Source of the DNA: Aestuariivita sp.
GTDB lineage: Bacteria; Pseudomonadota; Alphaproteobacteria; Rhodobacterales; Rhodobacteraceae
Assembly: GCF_021404545.1 (NCBI RefSeq)
Contig: NZ_JAAWWD010000037.1
Location: forward strand, 49,390 to 113,389
Direction: 5' to 3'
Length of the DNA stretch: 64,000 bases
In this document: in pieces, positions 1-8,947 of the stretch
Layout of the letters: each line of letters begins with the position of its first letter
Numbering within the stretch: position 1 is the first letter of the stretch
Made by a program: the position numbers and the translations under genes
The notes under the pieces: model-generated
What the model saw: the letters and a program-made list of their open reading frames with translations, nothing else
Database searches by the model: none
Told to the model about the DNA's origin: nothing

Positions 1-3000
1 CGCGTCCGACAGGCTTGCCAAGCGGTCGCTGCGATCTTGCAGATCATCGGCGACGACATGGATAACGCGGCCATCGGTCTGAACCCGTCCCCGCACGACC
101 AACAGCCTGGCGGACATGATCGTCGCGCGATAGGCCGTGAACATCTTTGGCCAGATCACAAGGTTCGCGACGCCGGTCTCGTCCTCCAGCGTGATAAAGC
201 AGACGCCCTTCGCGCTCCCGGGTTTTTGTCTGACCAGCACGAGCCCGGCGAGGCAAACGCGGTGCCCATGGCGCAGGCAGGGCAAATCGGAGGCGGCGGC
301 AAAGCCCTGGGCGCGCAGACTGGTGCGATAGAATGACATCGGGTGCGCCTTGAGAGACAGGCGCAGCGTTTGGTAATCGGCCACGACATGTTCGGCCTTT
401 GGCATTTGAGGAAGCCGTATGTGGGGCTCAGGGCCCTGTGCTGCGGCTGAGACATGCGCAAAGATCGGCAGGGCGGGGGCGTCCTTGAGAGCCGCGACCT
501 GCCAGAGCGCCTGCCTGCGGTCGATGCCCATACTGCGCAGCGCATCGGCGGCGGCCAGGTGACGGATCGCTTTCATATCCAAAGCCGCGCGCGCCTTGAG
601 ATCGCCCGCACTGGTATAGGGGGTATCACGCTGGCCCATGATCCGCGACGCGGCCGTTTGCTGCAAGCCATCCACCTGACGCAGGCCCAGGCGCAGCGCA
701 AAGCCATCCTCACAGGGTTCAAGCGTGCAATCCCAATCGGAATAGTTGACGTCGACCGGGCGCATCTCGACCCCGTGGTCGCGGGCATCGCGCACGATCT
801 GTGCCGGGGCGTAAAACCCCATGGGCTGCGCATTCAGCAGGGCACAGGCAAAGGCCGCGGGATAGTGGCATTTCATCCAGCTTGAGACATAGACCAGCTT
901 GGCAAAGCTGGCCGCATGGCTTTCGGGAAACCCGTATTCGCCAAACCCCTTGATCTGGTCAAAGCAGCGCGTGGCAAATTCCGGCGCGTAACCGCGCTCG
1001 ATCATGCGCCCGACCATTTTTTCCTGTAGGGTTCCAATGGTGCCGCGCGACCGAAAGGTTGCCATGGCACGCCGCAGCTCGTTGTTTTCGGCGGGGGTAA
1101 AGCAGGCGGCATCCATGGCGATCTTCATGGCCTGTTCCTGAAAGATCGGAACACCCAAGGTACGGTCGAGGATTTTCTCAAGCTCATCCTGCGGATGTTC
1201 TGGTCCGGGTCTGGGGTATTCGACCTCCTCGATCCCCTGTCTGCGCCGCAGATAGGGATGCACCATGTCGCCCTGAATGGGGCCGGGGCGCACGATGGCG
1301 ACTTCGATCACCAGATCGTAAAACGTGCGCGGGCGCAGCTTGGGCAGCATGGCCATTTGTGCCCGGCTTTCCACCTGGAACACGCCCAGGCTGTCGCCCC
1401 GGCACAGCATGTCATAGGTGGGGCGTTGATCGTCGGGGCCGTCCTCTTCAACCGGTACGGTCGCCAGTTCCAGTCGTCGTCCGTAATGCGCGTCCAGCAG
1501 ATCAAAGCATTTGGCGATACAGGTCAGCATCCCCAGGGCGAGCACATCGACCTTGAAGATCTGCAACGCGTCGATATCGTCCTTGTCCCATTCGATGAAG
1601 CTGCGCTCGGGCATTGCGCCGTTGCCGATCGGCACGATCTCGGTCAGGGGGCGTTCGGTCAGGATGAAACCGCCCACATGCTGTGACAAATGACGCGGCA
1701 TGCCGATCATCTGCCGGGCCAGTGTGAGCACCTTGCGCAGGTATGGATCAGACAGATCCAGCCCGGCCTCCTTGGCGCGGCTGTCATCCACCTGGCCTTC
1801 GAAACTGCCCCATATTGTACCGGCCAGTTTCGAGGTGATATCTTCGGACAACCCCATCGCCTTGCCGACCTCGCGAATGGCCGAACGCGGGCGATAATGG
1901 ATCACCGTCGCGCACAGGCCCGCCCGGTGGCGGCCGTATTTGCGATACATGTACTGGATCACCTCTTCGCGCCGTTCATGTTCGAAATCCACGTCGATAT
2001 CGGGCGGTTCGTCACGCTCTTCGGACAAAAACCGTTCAAACAGAACATTATGCTCGTTAGGGTCGACCGATGTGATGCCAAGGCAGAAACAGACCGCGGA
2101 ATTGGCGGCCGATCCGCGCCCCTGGCACAGGATCGGAGGCTGCGCCTCCTGGCGGGCAAAACGCACGATGTCGCGGATAGTCAGGAAATACCGGGCGATC
2201 TTCTTAGTCTGGATCAGCGCGAATTCCTTTTCGATTGTCTCGGTTACATGCGCCGGAGTGCCTTCGGGATAGCGCTCTGCGGCGCCCTGCCATGTCAAGC
2301 GTTCCAGCTCCTGCTGGGCCGTGCGACCGTCGGGTACGATTTCGTGGGGGTATTCGTATTTCAGATCCGTCAGCGCGAAGGTGATCCGGTCCGCAAGCGT
2401 CCGGGTTGCCGCGATGGCATGGGGCCATGCGGCAAACAGCCGACACATCTCATCTGGTGACTTGAGGTGCCGTTCGGCATTGGCCTCCAGCAGATATCCG
2501 GCCTTGGGCACGGTGGTACCTTCGCGGATGCAGACCATCACATCCTGCAAGGGGCGCCGATCGGGCACATGATAGAGTACGTCATTGGTGGCCAGGATCG
2601 ACAGGCCATGAGACCGGGCAAGCGCGTCCAGCCGATTGACCCGCGCCCTGTCATCGCCCCGATAAAGAAAGGTCGCTCCGATGTGACGGATGCCGGGCAG
2701 GGATTTTAGCAGACGCGGCAAGCCCGCCTCGAAGAGATCGAGGTTTTCCTGCGGTATCACGATCAGATGCAGCCCTTTTGCATGGGCCGCCAGCATCTCC
2801 AGCGTCAGATGCGTCTCGCCCTTGTCCTGCCAATGGCCGTCACTGGTCTGCATCTTACCCTTGGACAGCAGGGTGGACAGACGGGCATAGGCGGTCCGGT
2901 CCTGCGGATACGCCAGCAGCTCGGTGCCGCACATCGTCACCAGGCGCGCCCCGATCAGGGGGCGGACACAGGCTTTTTGCGCCTCTGTATGGATCCGTAC

Positions 3001-3210
3001 CACCCCGGCCAGCGTGTTGCGATCCGCGATGCCGATCCGGTCATATCCAAGACGGTTTGCCGTGGCGGTCAGATCAACCGCGTCAGAGGCGGCCCGCAAA
3101 AAGGAAAAGCAACTGGCCAGGCCGAATTCCACATACCGGCTTGGCGGGTTTTGTGTGAACCCGTCCGCCTCGCCCAATGTGCGCCGCTTATGGCCTTCCT
3201 GCACAGGCAT
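1..3210 (-). CDS. dnaE2: error-prone DNA polymerase DnaE2 (ImuC), 3' end cut by window edge
   Basis: Alpha-subunit-type polymerase that does SOS-induced translesion synthesis with ImuA and ImuB. The frame stays open from the ATG at 3210 to base 1 (1070 codons without a stop). The family is usually about 1100 residues, so only a short C-terminal piece is missing. The N-terminus reads as a PHP domain (FGLASCFSFLRAASDAVDL). The palm carries the acidic motif PDIDVDF at about residues 403-409, followed by the fingers and helix-hairpin-helix regions. An OB-fold-like stretch (GVCFITLEDETGVANLVIWP) lies near the end. The start ATG overlaps the imuB stop (ATGA), so translation is coupled. It is transcribed from the LexA-controlled promoter upstream of imuA. 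The call is firm. The exact stop lies outside the window. Confidence 0.95.
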   Translation of the reverse strand, partial: MPVQEGHKRRTLGEADGFTQNPPSRYVEFGLASCFSFLRAASDAVDLTATANRLGYDRIGIADRNTLAGVVRIHTEAQKACVRPLIGARLVTMCGTELLAYPQDRTAYARLSTLLSKGKMQTSDGHWQDKGETHLTLEMLAAHAKGLHLIVIPQENLDLFEAGLPRLLKSLPGIRHIGATFLYRGDDRARVNRLDALARSHGLSILATNDVLYHVPDRRPLQDVMVCIREGTTVPKAGYLLEANAERHLKSPDEMCRLFAAWPHAIAATRTLADRITFALTDLKYEYPHEIVPDGRTAQQELERLTWQGAAERYPEGTPAHVTETIEKEFALIQTKKIARYFLTIRDIVRFARQEAQPPILCQGRGSAANSAVCFCLGITSVDPNEHNVLFERFLSEERDEPPDIDVDFEHERREEVIQYMYRKYGRHRAGLCATVIHYRPRSAIREVGKAMGLSEDITSKLAGTIWGSFEGQVDDSRAKEAGLDLSDPYLRKVLTLARQMIGMPRHLSQHVGGFILTERPLTEIVPIGNGAMPERSFIEWDKDDIDALQIFKVDVLALGMLTCIAKCFDLLDAHYGRRLELATVPVEEDGPDDQRPTYDMLCRGDSLGVFQVESRAQMAMLPKLRPRTFYDLVIEVAIVRPGPIQGDMVHPYLRRRQGIEEVEYPRPGPEHPQDELEKILDRTLGVPIFQEQAMKIAMDAACFTPAENNELRRAMATFRSRGTIGTLQEKMVGRMIERGYAPEFATRCFDQIKGFGEYGFPESHAASFAKLVYVSSWMKCHYPAAFACALLNAQPMGFYAPAQIVRDARDHGVEMRPVDVNYSDWDCTLEPCEDGFALRLGLRQVDGLQQTAASRIMGQRDTPYTSAGDLKARAALDMKAIRHLAAADALRSMGIDRRQALWQVAALKDAPALPIFAHVSAAAQGPEPHIRLPQMPKAEHVVADYQTLRLSLKAHPMSFYRTSLRAQGFAAASDLPCLRHGHRVCLAGLVLVRQKPGSAKGVCFITLEDETGVANLVIWPKMFTAYRATIMSARLLVVRGRVQTDGRVIHVVADDLQDRSDRLASLSDA

Positions 3211-4754
3211 CAGATGAAAAATCCATGCAGGAACCAGCGCGGTGCGCCACCTCTGCCGTCATGTAACAGCCCCTCACGATAGAGCCAGAAACGACGCCCG
3301 CCCTGAACCTCGACCTTGTAGTAATCGCGCAGCCGGGTGCTGGGACGATCCAGCCACCATTCCGGCGCGATGCGTTCGGGTCCCGCGTGGCGGGCGGATT
3401 TGTAGACCACCCGCCGCCAGCGAAACTGGGAAGGGGGCCCCTCCGGCACGGAATAGATCACGTGCACTTCCTCGGCCGGGGACAAAAGGCGCAAAGGGCG
3501 CTCGCGGGGCAATGCGGGGGGTGCGGCGGGCGCGGCGGTCAGCGCCGGGACCCGCCCTTCGACGCGTTCGGGCTTATGGGTTTGGGTCCATGTGGGCCAT
3601 GTCACCTTATCCTTGCCCAACCGGGCTGTCAGCCGATCCAGCAATCCGGCGATATCCGCGTCGCTGTCGGGTTGGCCATCAAGCCGCTCCTGCGTAAGCG
3701 AGACAGGCTCCACCCGCGTGGCCTCCAGCGTCAGCAGATCGAAGCCAAATCCGGGATCCATCCTGACAAGCTTGCCATCGAACAGGCGCAGCATATGGGC
3801 GGGGTCGCGGCTGGCCCGGGCCGTTCCCAATTGAACGGTCCTGTATTCGCTGTCGATCCGGTAAATGGTCAGGCGCATGTGGCGGGCGCCCTGCTCGGCT
3901 TGTGCAAGCTGGGTGCAGAGGTCTTCCACAAGGCCTTTGAGATGCGGAACGGGGTCGATCACCGGTTCGGCCAGGCGCGCGCGGGCTATGAAATACGGCC
4001 GGTCCGGCGGGGCGTTCAGGGGATCGGGCGCCCGCCCCAGCGCCCGATCCAGCAGGATCAGCGGATTGCGATCCACCGCCAGATCGGCAAAGCGGCGCAT
4101 CAGCGACACGCGGGGCATATCGGCCAGAGCGCCGATTGTTTTCAGGCCAAGCCGGGTCAGCAAACGGGTTGTGGCCTGATCCAGGCCAAGGGCGATCACC
4201 GGCAGCGGGGCCAGATGATGCGCCACATCCCGACCCGTGCAGATCGTGAGATCGGGGTCATACCGGGCCAGGGCCCGCGCCGCGCCGCGTGTCGGCGCCA
4301 TCGCCACCCGCGCTGTCAGCCCCTGCATGGCAAACCGCTGGCATATGTCACGCAACAGCCCCGCGGGCCCGCCGAACAGATGTGCGGCCCCCGTCACATC
4401 AAGGGCCAGCCCGTCATCTGCGTCCTGTACCGTCCAGGGGCACCAGCGCCGCGTCCAATACATCAGCCGCTGCATCAAAGCGTGGTCGCCGTCCAGATCC
4501 GCAGGCTCGACCTGCAAATCGGGATGGATCGCCTGGGCATCGACCACACGTTCACCGGGCTGCATGCCCCGCGCATGTGCCGCGTGATTGATGCTGTGAA
4601 GCACCGGACCGTGGGGGCCATCACGCGACAGCGCAACCGGCACATTATCCCCCGGACCGGTCCGATACTGGGACGTCATCCGCCTCCACCGTTCCATCGT
4701 CAGGGCGGGGAACCAGACGAAAACGATCTGCTGTTCTGACGGCCTTTGGGTCAT
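3210..4754 (-). CDS. imuB: ImuB, Y-family polymerase-like protein of the SOS mutagenesis cassette
   Basis: Non-catalytic Y-family polymerase paralogue that acts as the hub joining ImuA, DnaE2 and the beta clamp during damage-induced mutagenesis. The protein is 514 residues from the ATG at 4754; an upstream in-frame start would add 47 low-complexity residues and is less likely. The N-terminus (FVWFPALTMERW) sits where true Y-family polymerases have their first catalytic acidic motif, and no matching aspartates are visible, as expected for ImuB. Helix-hairpin-helix (TRLLTRLGLKTIGALADMP) and little-finger regions follow. The C-terminus (WWLDRPSTRLRDYYKVEVQGG) is typical of the family. The gene start lies inside the end of imuA and its stop overlaps the dnaE2 start. 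Confidence 0.93.
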   Translation of the reverse strand: MTQRPSEQQIVFVWFPALTMERWRRMTSQYRTGPGDNVPVALSRDGPHGPVLHSINHAAHARGMQPGERVVDAQAIHPDLQVEPADLDGDHALMQRLMYWTRRWCPWTVQDADDGLALDVTGAAHLFGGPAGLLRDICQRFAMQGLTARVAMAPTRGAARALARYDPDLTICTGRDVAHHLAPLPVIALGLDQATTRLLTRLGLKTIGALADMPRVSLMRRFADLAVDRNPLILLDRALGRAPDPLNAPPDRPYFIARARLAEPVIDPVPHLKGLVEDLCTQLAQAEQGARHMRLTIYRIDSEYRTVQLGTARASRDPAHMLRLFDGKLVRMDPGFGFDLLTLEATRVEPVSLTQERLDGQPDSDADIAGLLDRLTARLGKDKVTWPTWTQTHKPERVEGRVPALTAAPAAPPALPRERPLRLLSPAEEVHVIYSVPEGPPSQFRWRRVVYKSARHAGPERIAPEWWLDRPSTRLRDYYKVEVQGGRRFWLYREGLLHDGRGGAPRWFLHGFFI

Positions 4755-5370
4755 GGCGGGCAATCCAACGCCCGGGCGGGCGCCCCCGGGCACGAAACAG
4801 TTCGGCCTCCCATTGCGGGTGACCCGGTGAGTGGGTGTCGTGGGCGTGCGGCTCCGAGGGTATGGAGGCCACACGCCACCGCGCGCGGGCAGCACTCAAC
4901 CCGCCGGGATCGCCGCTGCGGATCAGATAAACCGGCACCCCTGACCCCTCGGCCCGCAAGGCCAGCCGCTTTGTGGCAACAAAACTGAGCGCGGCCGGTC
5001 CGCCGTAAATCTCGCCAATAACAGCCGACAGACCCGCGCAGGCGGCGCCTTCTTCCATGGCCCACAGAACGTCCCTCGGGTGGCTGACCGTGACTTGCAG
5101 GACCGCATGGTCGACGCCCAAGGCGCGCAGACCCGGTGTATAAAGCTGTCCGTTTTCCTGCCGGGAGAGGTAATCCTGAACCCAAAGGATCGGCCCATCC
5201 GCATCGCGCAATAAAGCCAGAACAAAGCCTGTGGCGGCAGGGTCGGTTGGCAAGGAGGGAAAGACATCCGTCAAAACCGGCCGCTCGGCAGGGGCGGCCA
5301 GGTTCTGTCTGGCCGATAGCTTGCGCTTTGGCAGACGCAGGATCTGCCCGTATGAAGAATCGTTTTCCAT
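4645..5370 (-). CDS. imuA: ImuA, RecA-like accessory protein of the SOS mutagenesis cassette
   Basis: First gene of the imuA-imuB-dnaE2 cassette, 241 residues. ImuA proteins have a RecA/SulA-like fold and are required for damage-induced mutagenesis. The central segment (FVLALLRDADGPILWVQDYLSRQENGQLY onward, cited here only by its first residues FVLALLRDADGPILW) followed by GLRALGVDHAVLQVTVSHPRD matches the ImuA/SulA core. The C-terminal 37 codons overlap the 5' end of imuB in another frame. The ATG at 5370 lies 14 bases downstream of a LexA box, so repression by LexA and induction on DNA damage are expected. Identification rests on position plus the core motif and is strong. Confidence 0.92.
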   Translation of the reverse strand: MENDSSYGQILRLPKRKLSARQNLAAPAERPVLTDVFPSLPTDPAATGFVLALLRDADGPILWVQDYLSRQENGQLYTPGLRALGVDHAVLQVTVSHPRDVLWAMEEGAACAGLSAVIGEIYGGPAALSFVATKRLALRAEGSGVPVYLIRSGDPGGLSAARARWRVASIPSEPHAHDTHSPGHPQWEAELFRARGRPPGRWIARHDPKAVRTADRFRLVPRPDDGTVEADDVPVSDRSGG

Positions 5371-5384
5371 GCACGGATAGTATT

Positions 5385-5399
5385 GTTCACTCTTTGTTC
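5385..5399 (-). promoter_or_regulatory. LexA operator (SOS box) of imuA-imuB-dnaE2
   Basis: The sequence reads GTTC, then 7 bases, then GTTC, the known alphaproteobacterial LexA box. It begins 15 bases upstream of the imuA ATG. The match is exact and the downstream genes are known SOS genes in this class. Confidence 0.9.
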
Positions 5400-5607
5400 T
5401 AAAAATGCCAGACTATTTCCACCCGCCATGATCGCGTCTGTGCGATCTGTCCCGTGATGCCGAGCCCTGTTGTCGGCAAGGACTCAAACGTGGCAGGAAT
5501 TACGGGCGCGCGGGATGACCGGGACGCGCCATGGGTGATATGGCTGGGGGCCAACCAGGCCTGTCAACGGGGGGGCCCATACCTGCTACCCAGACCAAGG
5601 AGCCCAT

Positions 5608-6210
5608 ATGCGACGCTACAACAGCCGCTCAGACAACGCGCTGCCGCCACGTCAGATGCCGGTCTTGGGAGCCCTGCTTTGCACCTGCCTTGCAGTCTGG
5701 GGCATGATGCCCGCATCATCCCGCGCACAGGAGGCCGATTTGCAACTCACGCCGCACTGGGAATTCGTCGCCGATACCGTCATGGGCGGTGTGTCGCGCG
5801 GCGCGCTGCGCGTCGAGACATCGCAGGGGCGCACCGCCACGCGGCTGACCGGCCAGGTGTCGCTGGATAACAATGGCGGTTTTGTCCAGATGGCGATGGA
5901 TCTGGGCCCCGGGCGCGTGCTCCTGGATGCCAGCGGATATACCGGCGTTGAGATCGTGCTGCGCGGCAATGGCGAACGGTATGATCTGCGCCTGCGCACC
6001 GACGCGCTGACCCGGCCATGGCAATCTTTTCGCACGGAGTTCCTGGCGCCGCCGGATTGGACCGCGATCCGCATCCCGTTTTCCCGGTTCGATCCGCACC
6101 GGACAGAGGTGCGGTTTGATCCCGCGCGCCTGCGCCGGGTTGGCATCCTCGCCATCGGACGGGAATTTGCGGCGGATATCTCTGTCGCTTCGATCGGGTT
6201 TTATCGTTGA
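5608..6210 (+). CDS. exported CIA30-family protein
   Basis: A 200-residue protein with an N-terminal hydrophobic signal segment (about residues 18-40, ending SSRAQ). It is followed by a CIA30-type beta-sandwich domain: WEFVADTVMGGVSRG, then GGFVQMAMDLG, then GVEIVLRGNGERYDLRLRTD. CIA30 in eukaryotes is an assembly factor for respiratory complex I; bacterial exported homologues have no settled function. An AGGAG ribosome site lies 6 bases before the ATG. The gene stands alone, divergent from imuA. The family call is good; the role is unknown. Confidence 0.8.
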   Translation: MRRYNSRSDNALPPRQMPVLGALLCTCLAVWGMMPASSRAQEADLQLTPHWEFVADTVMGGVSRGALRVETSQGRTATRLTGQVSLDNNGGFVQMAMDLGPGRVLLDASGYTGVEIVLRGNGERYDLRLRTDALTRPWQSFRTEFLAPPDWTAIRIPFSRFDPHRTEVRFDPARLRRVGILAIGREFAADISVASIGFYR

Positions 6211-6243
6211 TCCGGCTGGCGGCGGGTGACACGCCGCAGGGTT

Positions 6244-6585
6244 TCAACCGTCCTTTTTGTCGAACATCTCCAGTTTGAGCGCGGGCATCGCACCCATCCA
6301 GATTGCGTGATCGCGGTGGTCCTTGAGATCGTCGCCGGTGTCGGGATGAATAAACACGGTCAGCCCCTGCCGGTTCAGCGCCAGCCACGGAATGATCTGT
6401 GCAAAGGCCTCAGGCTCAAAAGCAAGCTGGCAAGACCACATCGGGTGCGGTCCCACGGGGCGCTCATGCACGCGGCCCATCTGGGCCCCGAACCTGTCGC
6501 GCACCGCTGCACAGAGCGCGCGGGCTGGATCGACGGAGGTGGCGTCGAAATAGACATGGGCGTGATAGCCTTTGATGGTGTCCAT
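6244..6585 (-). CDS. DOPA 4,5-dioxygenase family protein
   Basis: A 113-residue single-domain protein. Histidine-containing motifs GYHAHVYFD (near residue 6), HPMWSCQLAF and VFIHPDTGDDLKDH match the small DOPA-dioxygenase-like family of proposed metal-dependent ring-cleavage enzymes. The bacterial substrate is generally unknown. An AGGAG site sits 6 bases before the ATG. It is convergent with the CIA30-like gene, with no operon partner. Confidence 0.82.
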   Translation of the reverse strand: MDTIKGYHAHVYFDATSVDPARALCAAVRDRFGAQMGRVHERPVGPHPMWSCQLAFEPEAFAQIIPWLALNRQGLTVFIHPDTGDDLKDHRDHAIWMGAMPALKLEMFDKKDG

Positions 6586-7149
6586 CTGTGTCTCCTGTGC
6601 GGTCGGGCTGCCCTCACCCTAGCCGCACATCTGCTTCGTCAAAAGGCGCATGCGCGAACATCTGCTGTGCGCATCAGGCCGTGAAAGACGCGGCGCTGGC
6701 CGATAGCGGGTGTTTTCTTTCTTCGGGGATCGCTGACGACAAATCCATTCGGCCGCAACCAGGACAGGCGATCATTGGGGGTTGAACGCCTACCTCTCGC
6801 GAAAGCATTCCCGCTGTACTCCTTGTTCAGAACGCGGGACCTCTTGCCGTCATTGGCGTTCTCCCTTGCGCCCCTGAAAACGCTGCCCAGCACATCGCAA
6901 ATACTGTTCCCGGCTATGGGGTTGCGGGTTTCCGGTCCGAGCTTAAGCCTTGGTCAGATCACTGATGGTCCGACTATCATAAGGCGCGGTCCGGTGGCGC
7001 GGCACCAAGGTCCGTCCCGTAATTCTTTCAAGGAATGGTCGGTGCGTGGTCTTTGCGATGAAATCTGTGCCGGAGAGGTGCGATTCTCTTTTCAAAGGAA
7101 CCGGGGTCGGGCAAGAGTGGAGGTGAGCCCACCCCTGTCGGAGCGCGTG
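6586..7149. other. gene-free interval of about 560 bp
   Basis: I see no recognisable gene or RNA. The plus frame of the downstream Rid-family gene stays open back to 6775, but that segment has no domain, a biased composition and no ribosome site, so I treat it as non-coding. Promoters for the two flanking genes must lie here. Confidence 0.5.
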
Positions 7150-7545
7150 ATGAAATCCCTGAACCCTGCGTCAATCTCACCGCCATTTGCGCGTTATGCG
7201 CATGGGGTGGAACTTCCGGCCGGGGCCCGCATCGTGCGCACATCCGGTCAGCTTGGGCTGGCAGCGGATGGATCGGTGCCCGAGGCTCCGTTCGATCAGG
7301 CGCAGATTTGTTTTGCAAACATTACAGCGATCCTGGCAGAGGCCCGCATGACCGCGCGGGATGTGGTGCATGTGTCCGCCTATGTGACCGACCGCGCGCA
7401 TATGCAGGGCTATATGGCGGCGCGCGATGCGTTTCTGGCAGAATGCCCGGAGGGCCATTTGCCGTCCTCGACGCTGGTGATCGTGTCGGGTTTTACCCGG
7501 CCCGAGTTCAAGGTCGAGGTCGAGGTTTGGGCCGCCGCTGACTAG
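7150..7545 (+). CDS. Rid-family (YjgF/YER057c/UK114) protein
   Basis: A 131-residue protein of the Rid fold. RidA itself hydrolyses reactive enamine/imine intermediates from PLP enzymes. Visible family features are the TSGQLG stretch, QAQICFANITAILAEARMT, VHVSAYVTDRAHM and the C-terminal VEVEVWA strand. The segment where canonical RidA has its catalytic arginine (P-A-R-S/T) reads LPSSTLV, without arginine, so this is likelier a Rid subgroup other than RidA proper. The start at 7150 is chosen because a GGAG site lies 6 bases upstream. Confidence 0.85.
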   Translation: MKSLNPASISPPFARYAHGVELPAGARIVRTSGQLGLAADGSVPEAPFDQAQICFANITAILAEARMTARDVVHVSAYVTDRAHMQGYMAARDAFLAECPEGHLPSSTLVIVSGFTRPEFKVEVEVWAAAD

Positions 7546-7569
7546 CTTGCGCCGGGTGTGGCCGGAGCG

Positions 7570-7620
7570 TTGGGGGGCCAGCCCCCCAACCCCCCCGCCG
7601 GTATTTCGAAAGAGAAGAAG
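7570..7620 (-). repeat. dispersed terminator-like repeat, copy A
   Basis: G/C-run hairpin (TTGGGGGG stem at 7570-7577 pairing with 7582-7589, loop CCAG) followed by the tract whose reverse complement reads CTTCTTCTCTTTCGAAATAC. The same module recurs inverted at about 41632-41682. It lies just after the Rid-family gene in a 277-base gap that otherwise shows nothing, and probably acts as a transcription terminator. Confidence 0.7.
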
Positions 7621-7822
7621 CAGGGTGGGGCGGGGCGTTTTGTGTGATCTTATCTGCCAGGCCTGCAAGGACTGTGCTGAGCGTGGTTGCGCTATCTGGT
7701 GAAGGTGTCGGCGACCGTGCGGCTGTCGCAAGAGCGGCCCGTTTCGGCGCCATGTCGCACTGGTCAAATGCTGAGCACCACGGTATCTGGCGGACACAGC
7801 GAGGATAAAAGGCGGTTGCCCC

Positions 7823-8944
7823 ATGAGCTATGAGACCCCCGGACCGGTAGAGAGTGACTGGGCGGATGCCATCTCTCCCATCGACGAGATCATCGACGAG
7901 GCGCGCAATGGGCGCATGTTTATTCTGGTCGATCACGAGGATCGCGAGAATGAGGGCGATCTGGTGATCCCCGCGCAGATGGCAACGCCGGAGGCGATCA
8001 ACTTCATGGCGACCTATGGGCGCGGGCTGATCTGTCTGAGCCTTCCGGGCGAGCGGATCGACGCGCTGGGGCTGGAGCTGATGTCGACGAATAACTCATC
8101 GCGCCATGAGACGGCCTTTACGATTTCGATCGAGGCGCGGGAGGGGGTCTCCACCGGCATTTCCGCCCATGACCGCGCCCGGACCGTGGCAGTAGCCATC
8201 GATGCGACCAAGGGCGCGGCGGATATTGCCACGCCGGGCCATGTTTTTCCGCTGCGGGCCAAGAATGGCGGGGTGCTGGTGAGGGCAGGCCACACCGAGG
8301 CCGCGATGGATCTGTCGCGTTTGGCCGGGCTGAACCCGTCGGGCGTGATCTGCGAGATCATGAACGAGGACGGCACCATGGCGCGGTTGCCCGATCTGGT
8401 GGGGTTTGCGCAGAAACATGGGCTGAAGATCGGCACGATCAGCGATCTGATCGCCTATCGGCGGCGGCATGACAATCTGGTCACCTTGAAGAGCGAAGAG
8501 GAGGTTACCTCGGAGTTCGGCGGGGACTGGACGTTGCGGATTTATGAGGATCAGACCCAGGGCGCTGAGCATATCGCGCTGATCAAGGGCGACATCTCGG
8601 GCGACACGCCGGTTCTGGTGCGCATGCATGCGATGGACCCGATGATGGATGTGGTCGGCCTGGGCGCGCCCGGTCGCGCGGCGGAGTTCGGCCGCGCGAT
8701 GACCAAGGTCGCCGAGGCGGGACGCGGCGTCGTCGTTCTGTTGCGTGACACCCGCATGAGGCTGGACACCGATGAGGCGCGTCATCCCGCGACGTTGCGC
8801 CAATACGGGCTGGGCGCCCAGATCCTGTCGTCGCTGGGTCTGTCGCAGCTGGAGCTGTTGACCGACAGCCCCAAACCCAATGTGGTGGGGCTGGACGCTT
8901 ACGGTCTCGAAATTGTCGGCACGCGCAAAATCTCGGAGGGCTGA
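7823..8944 (+). CDS. ribB: 3,4-dihydroxy-2-butanone 4-phosphate synthase with degenerate GTP cyclohydrolase II-like tail
   Basis: Converts ribulose 5-phosphate to the four-carbon precursor of riboflavin. The N-terminal ~210 residues carry the RibB signature DHEDRENEGDL near residue 39 and the GHTEA motif. The C-terminal ~160 residues align with GTP cyclohydrolase II. However, the zinc-binding cysteines of RibA are absent: the region reads LVRMHAMDPMMDVVG, with no cysteine. The second activity is therefore probably lost and another ribA must supply it. First gene of a tight operon; ribH starts 3 bases after its stop. Confidence 0.93.
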   Translation: MSYETPGPVESDWADAISPIDEIIDEARNGRMFILVDHEDRENEGDLVIPAQMATPEAINFMATYGRGLICLSLPGERIDALGLELMSTNNSSRHETAFTISIEAREGVSTGISAHDRARTVAVAIDATKGAADIATPGHVFPLRAKNGGVLVRAGHTEAAMDLSRLAGLNPSGVICEIMNEDGTMARLPDLVGFAQKHGLKIGTISDLIAYRRRHDNLVTLKSEEEVTSEFGGDWTLRIYEDQTQGAEHIALIKGDISGDTPVLVRMHAMDPMMDVVGLGAPGRAAEFGRAMTKVAEAGRGVVVLLRDTRMRLDTDEARHPATLRQYGLGAQILSSLGLSQLELLTDSPKPNVVGLDAYGLEIVGTRKISEG

Positions 8945-8947
8945 GGG

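Noticed and set aside
6775..7149. Possible 125-residue N-terminal extension of the Rid-family protein
   Set aside because: No domain, odd composition, no ribosome site; the internal ATG at 7150 has a good site and gives the normal family length.
7621..7822. FMN riboswitch upstream of ribB
   Set aside because: The conserved RFN elements were looked for and not seen; riboflavin control at this operon is not supported by sequence.
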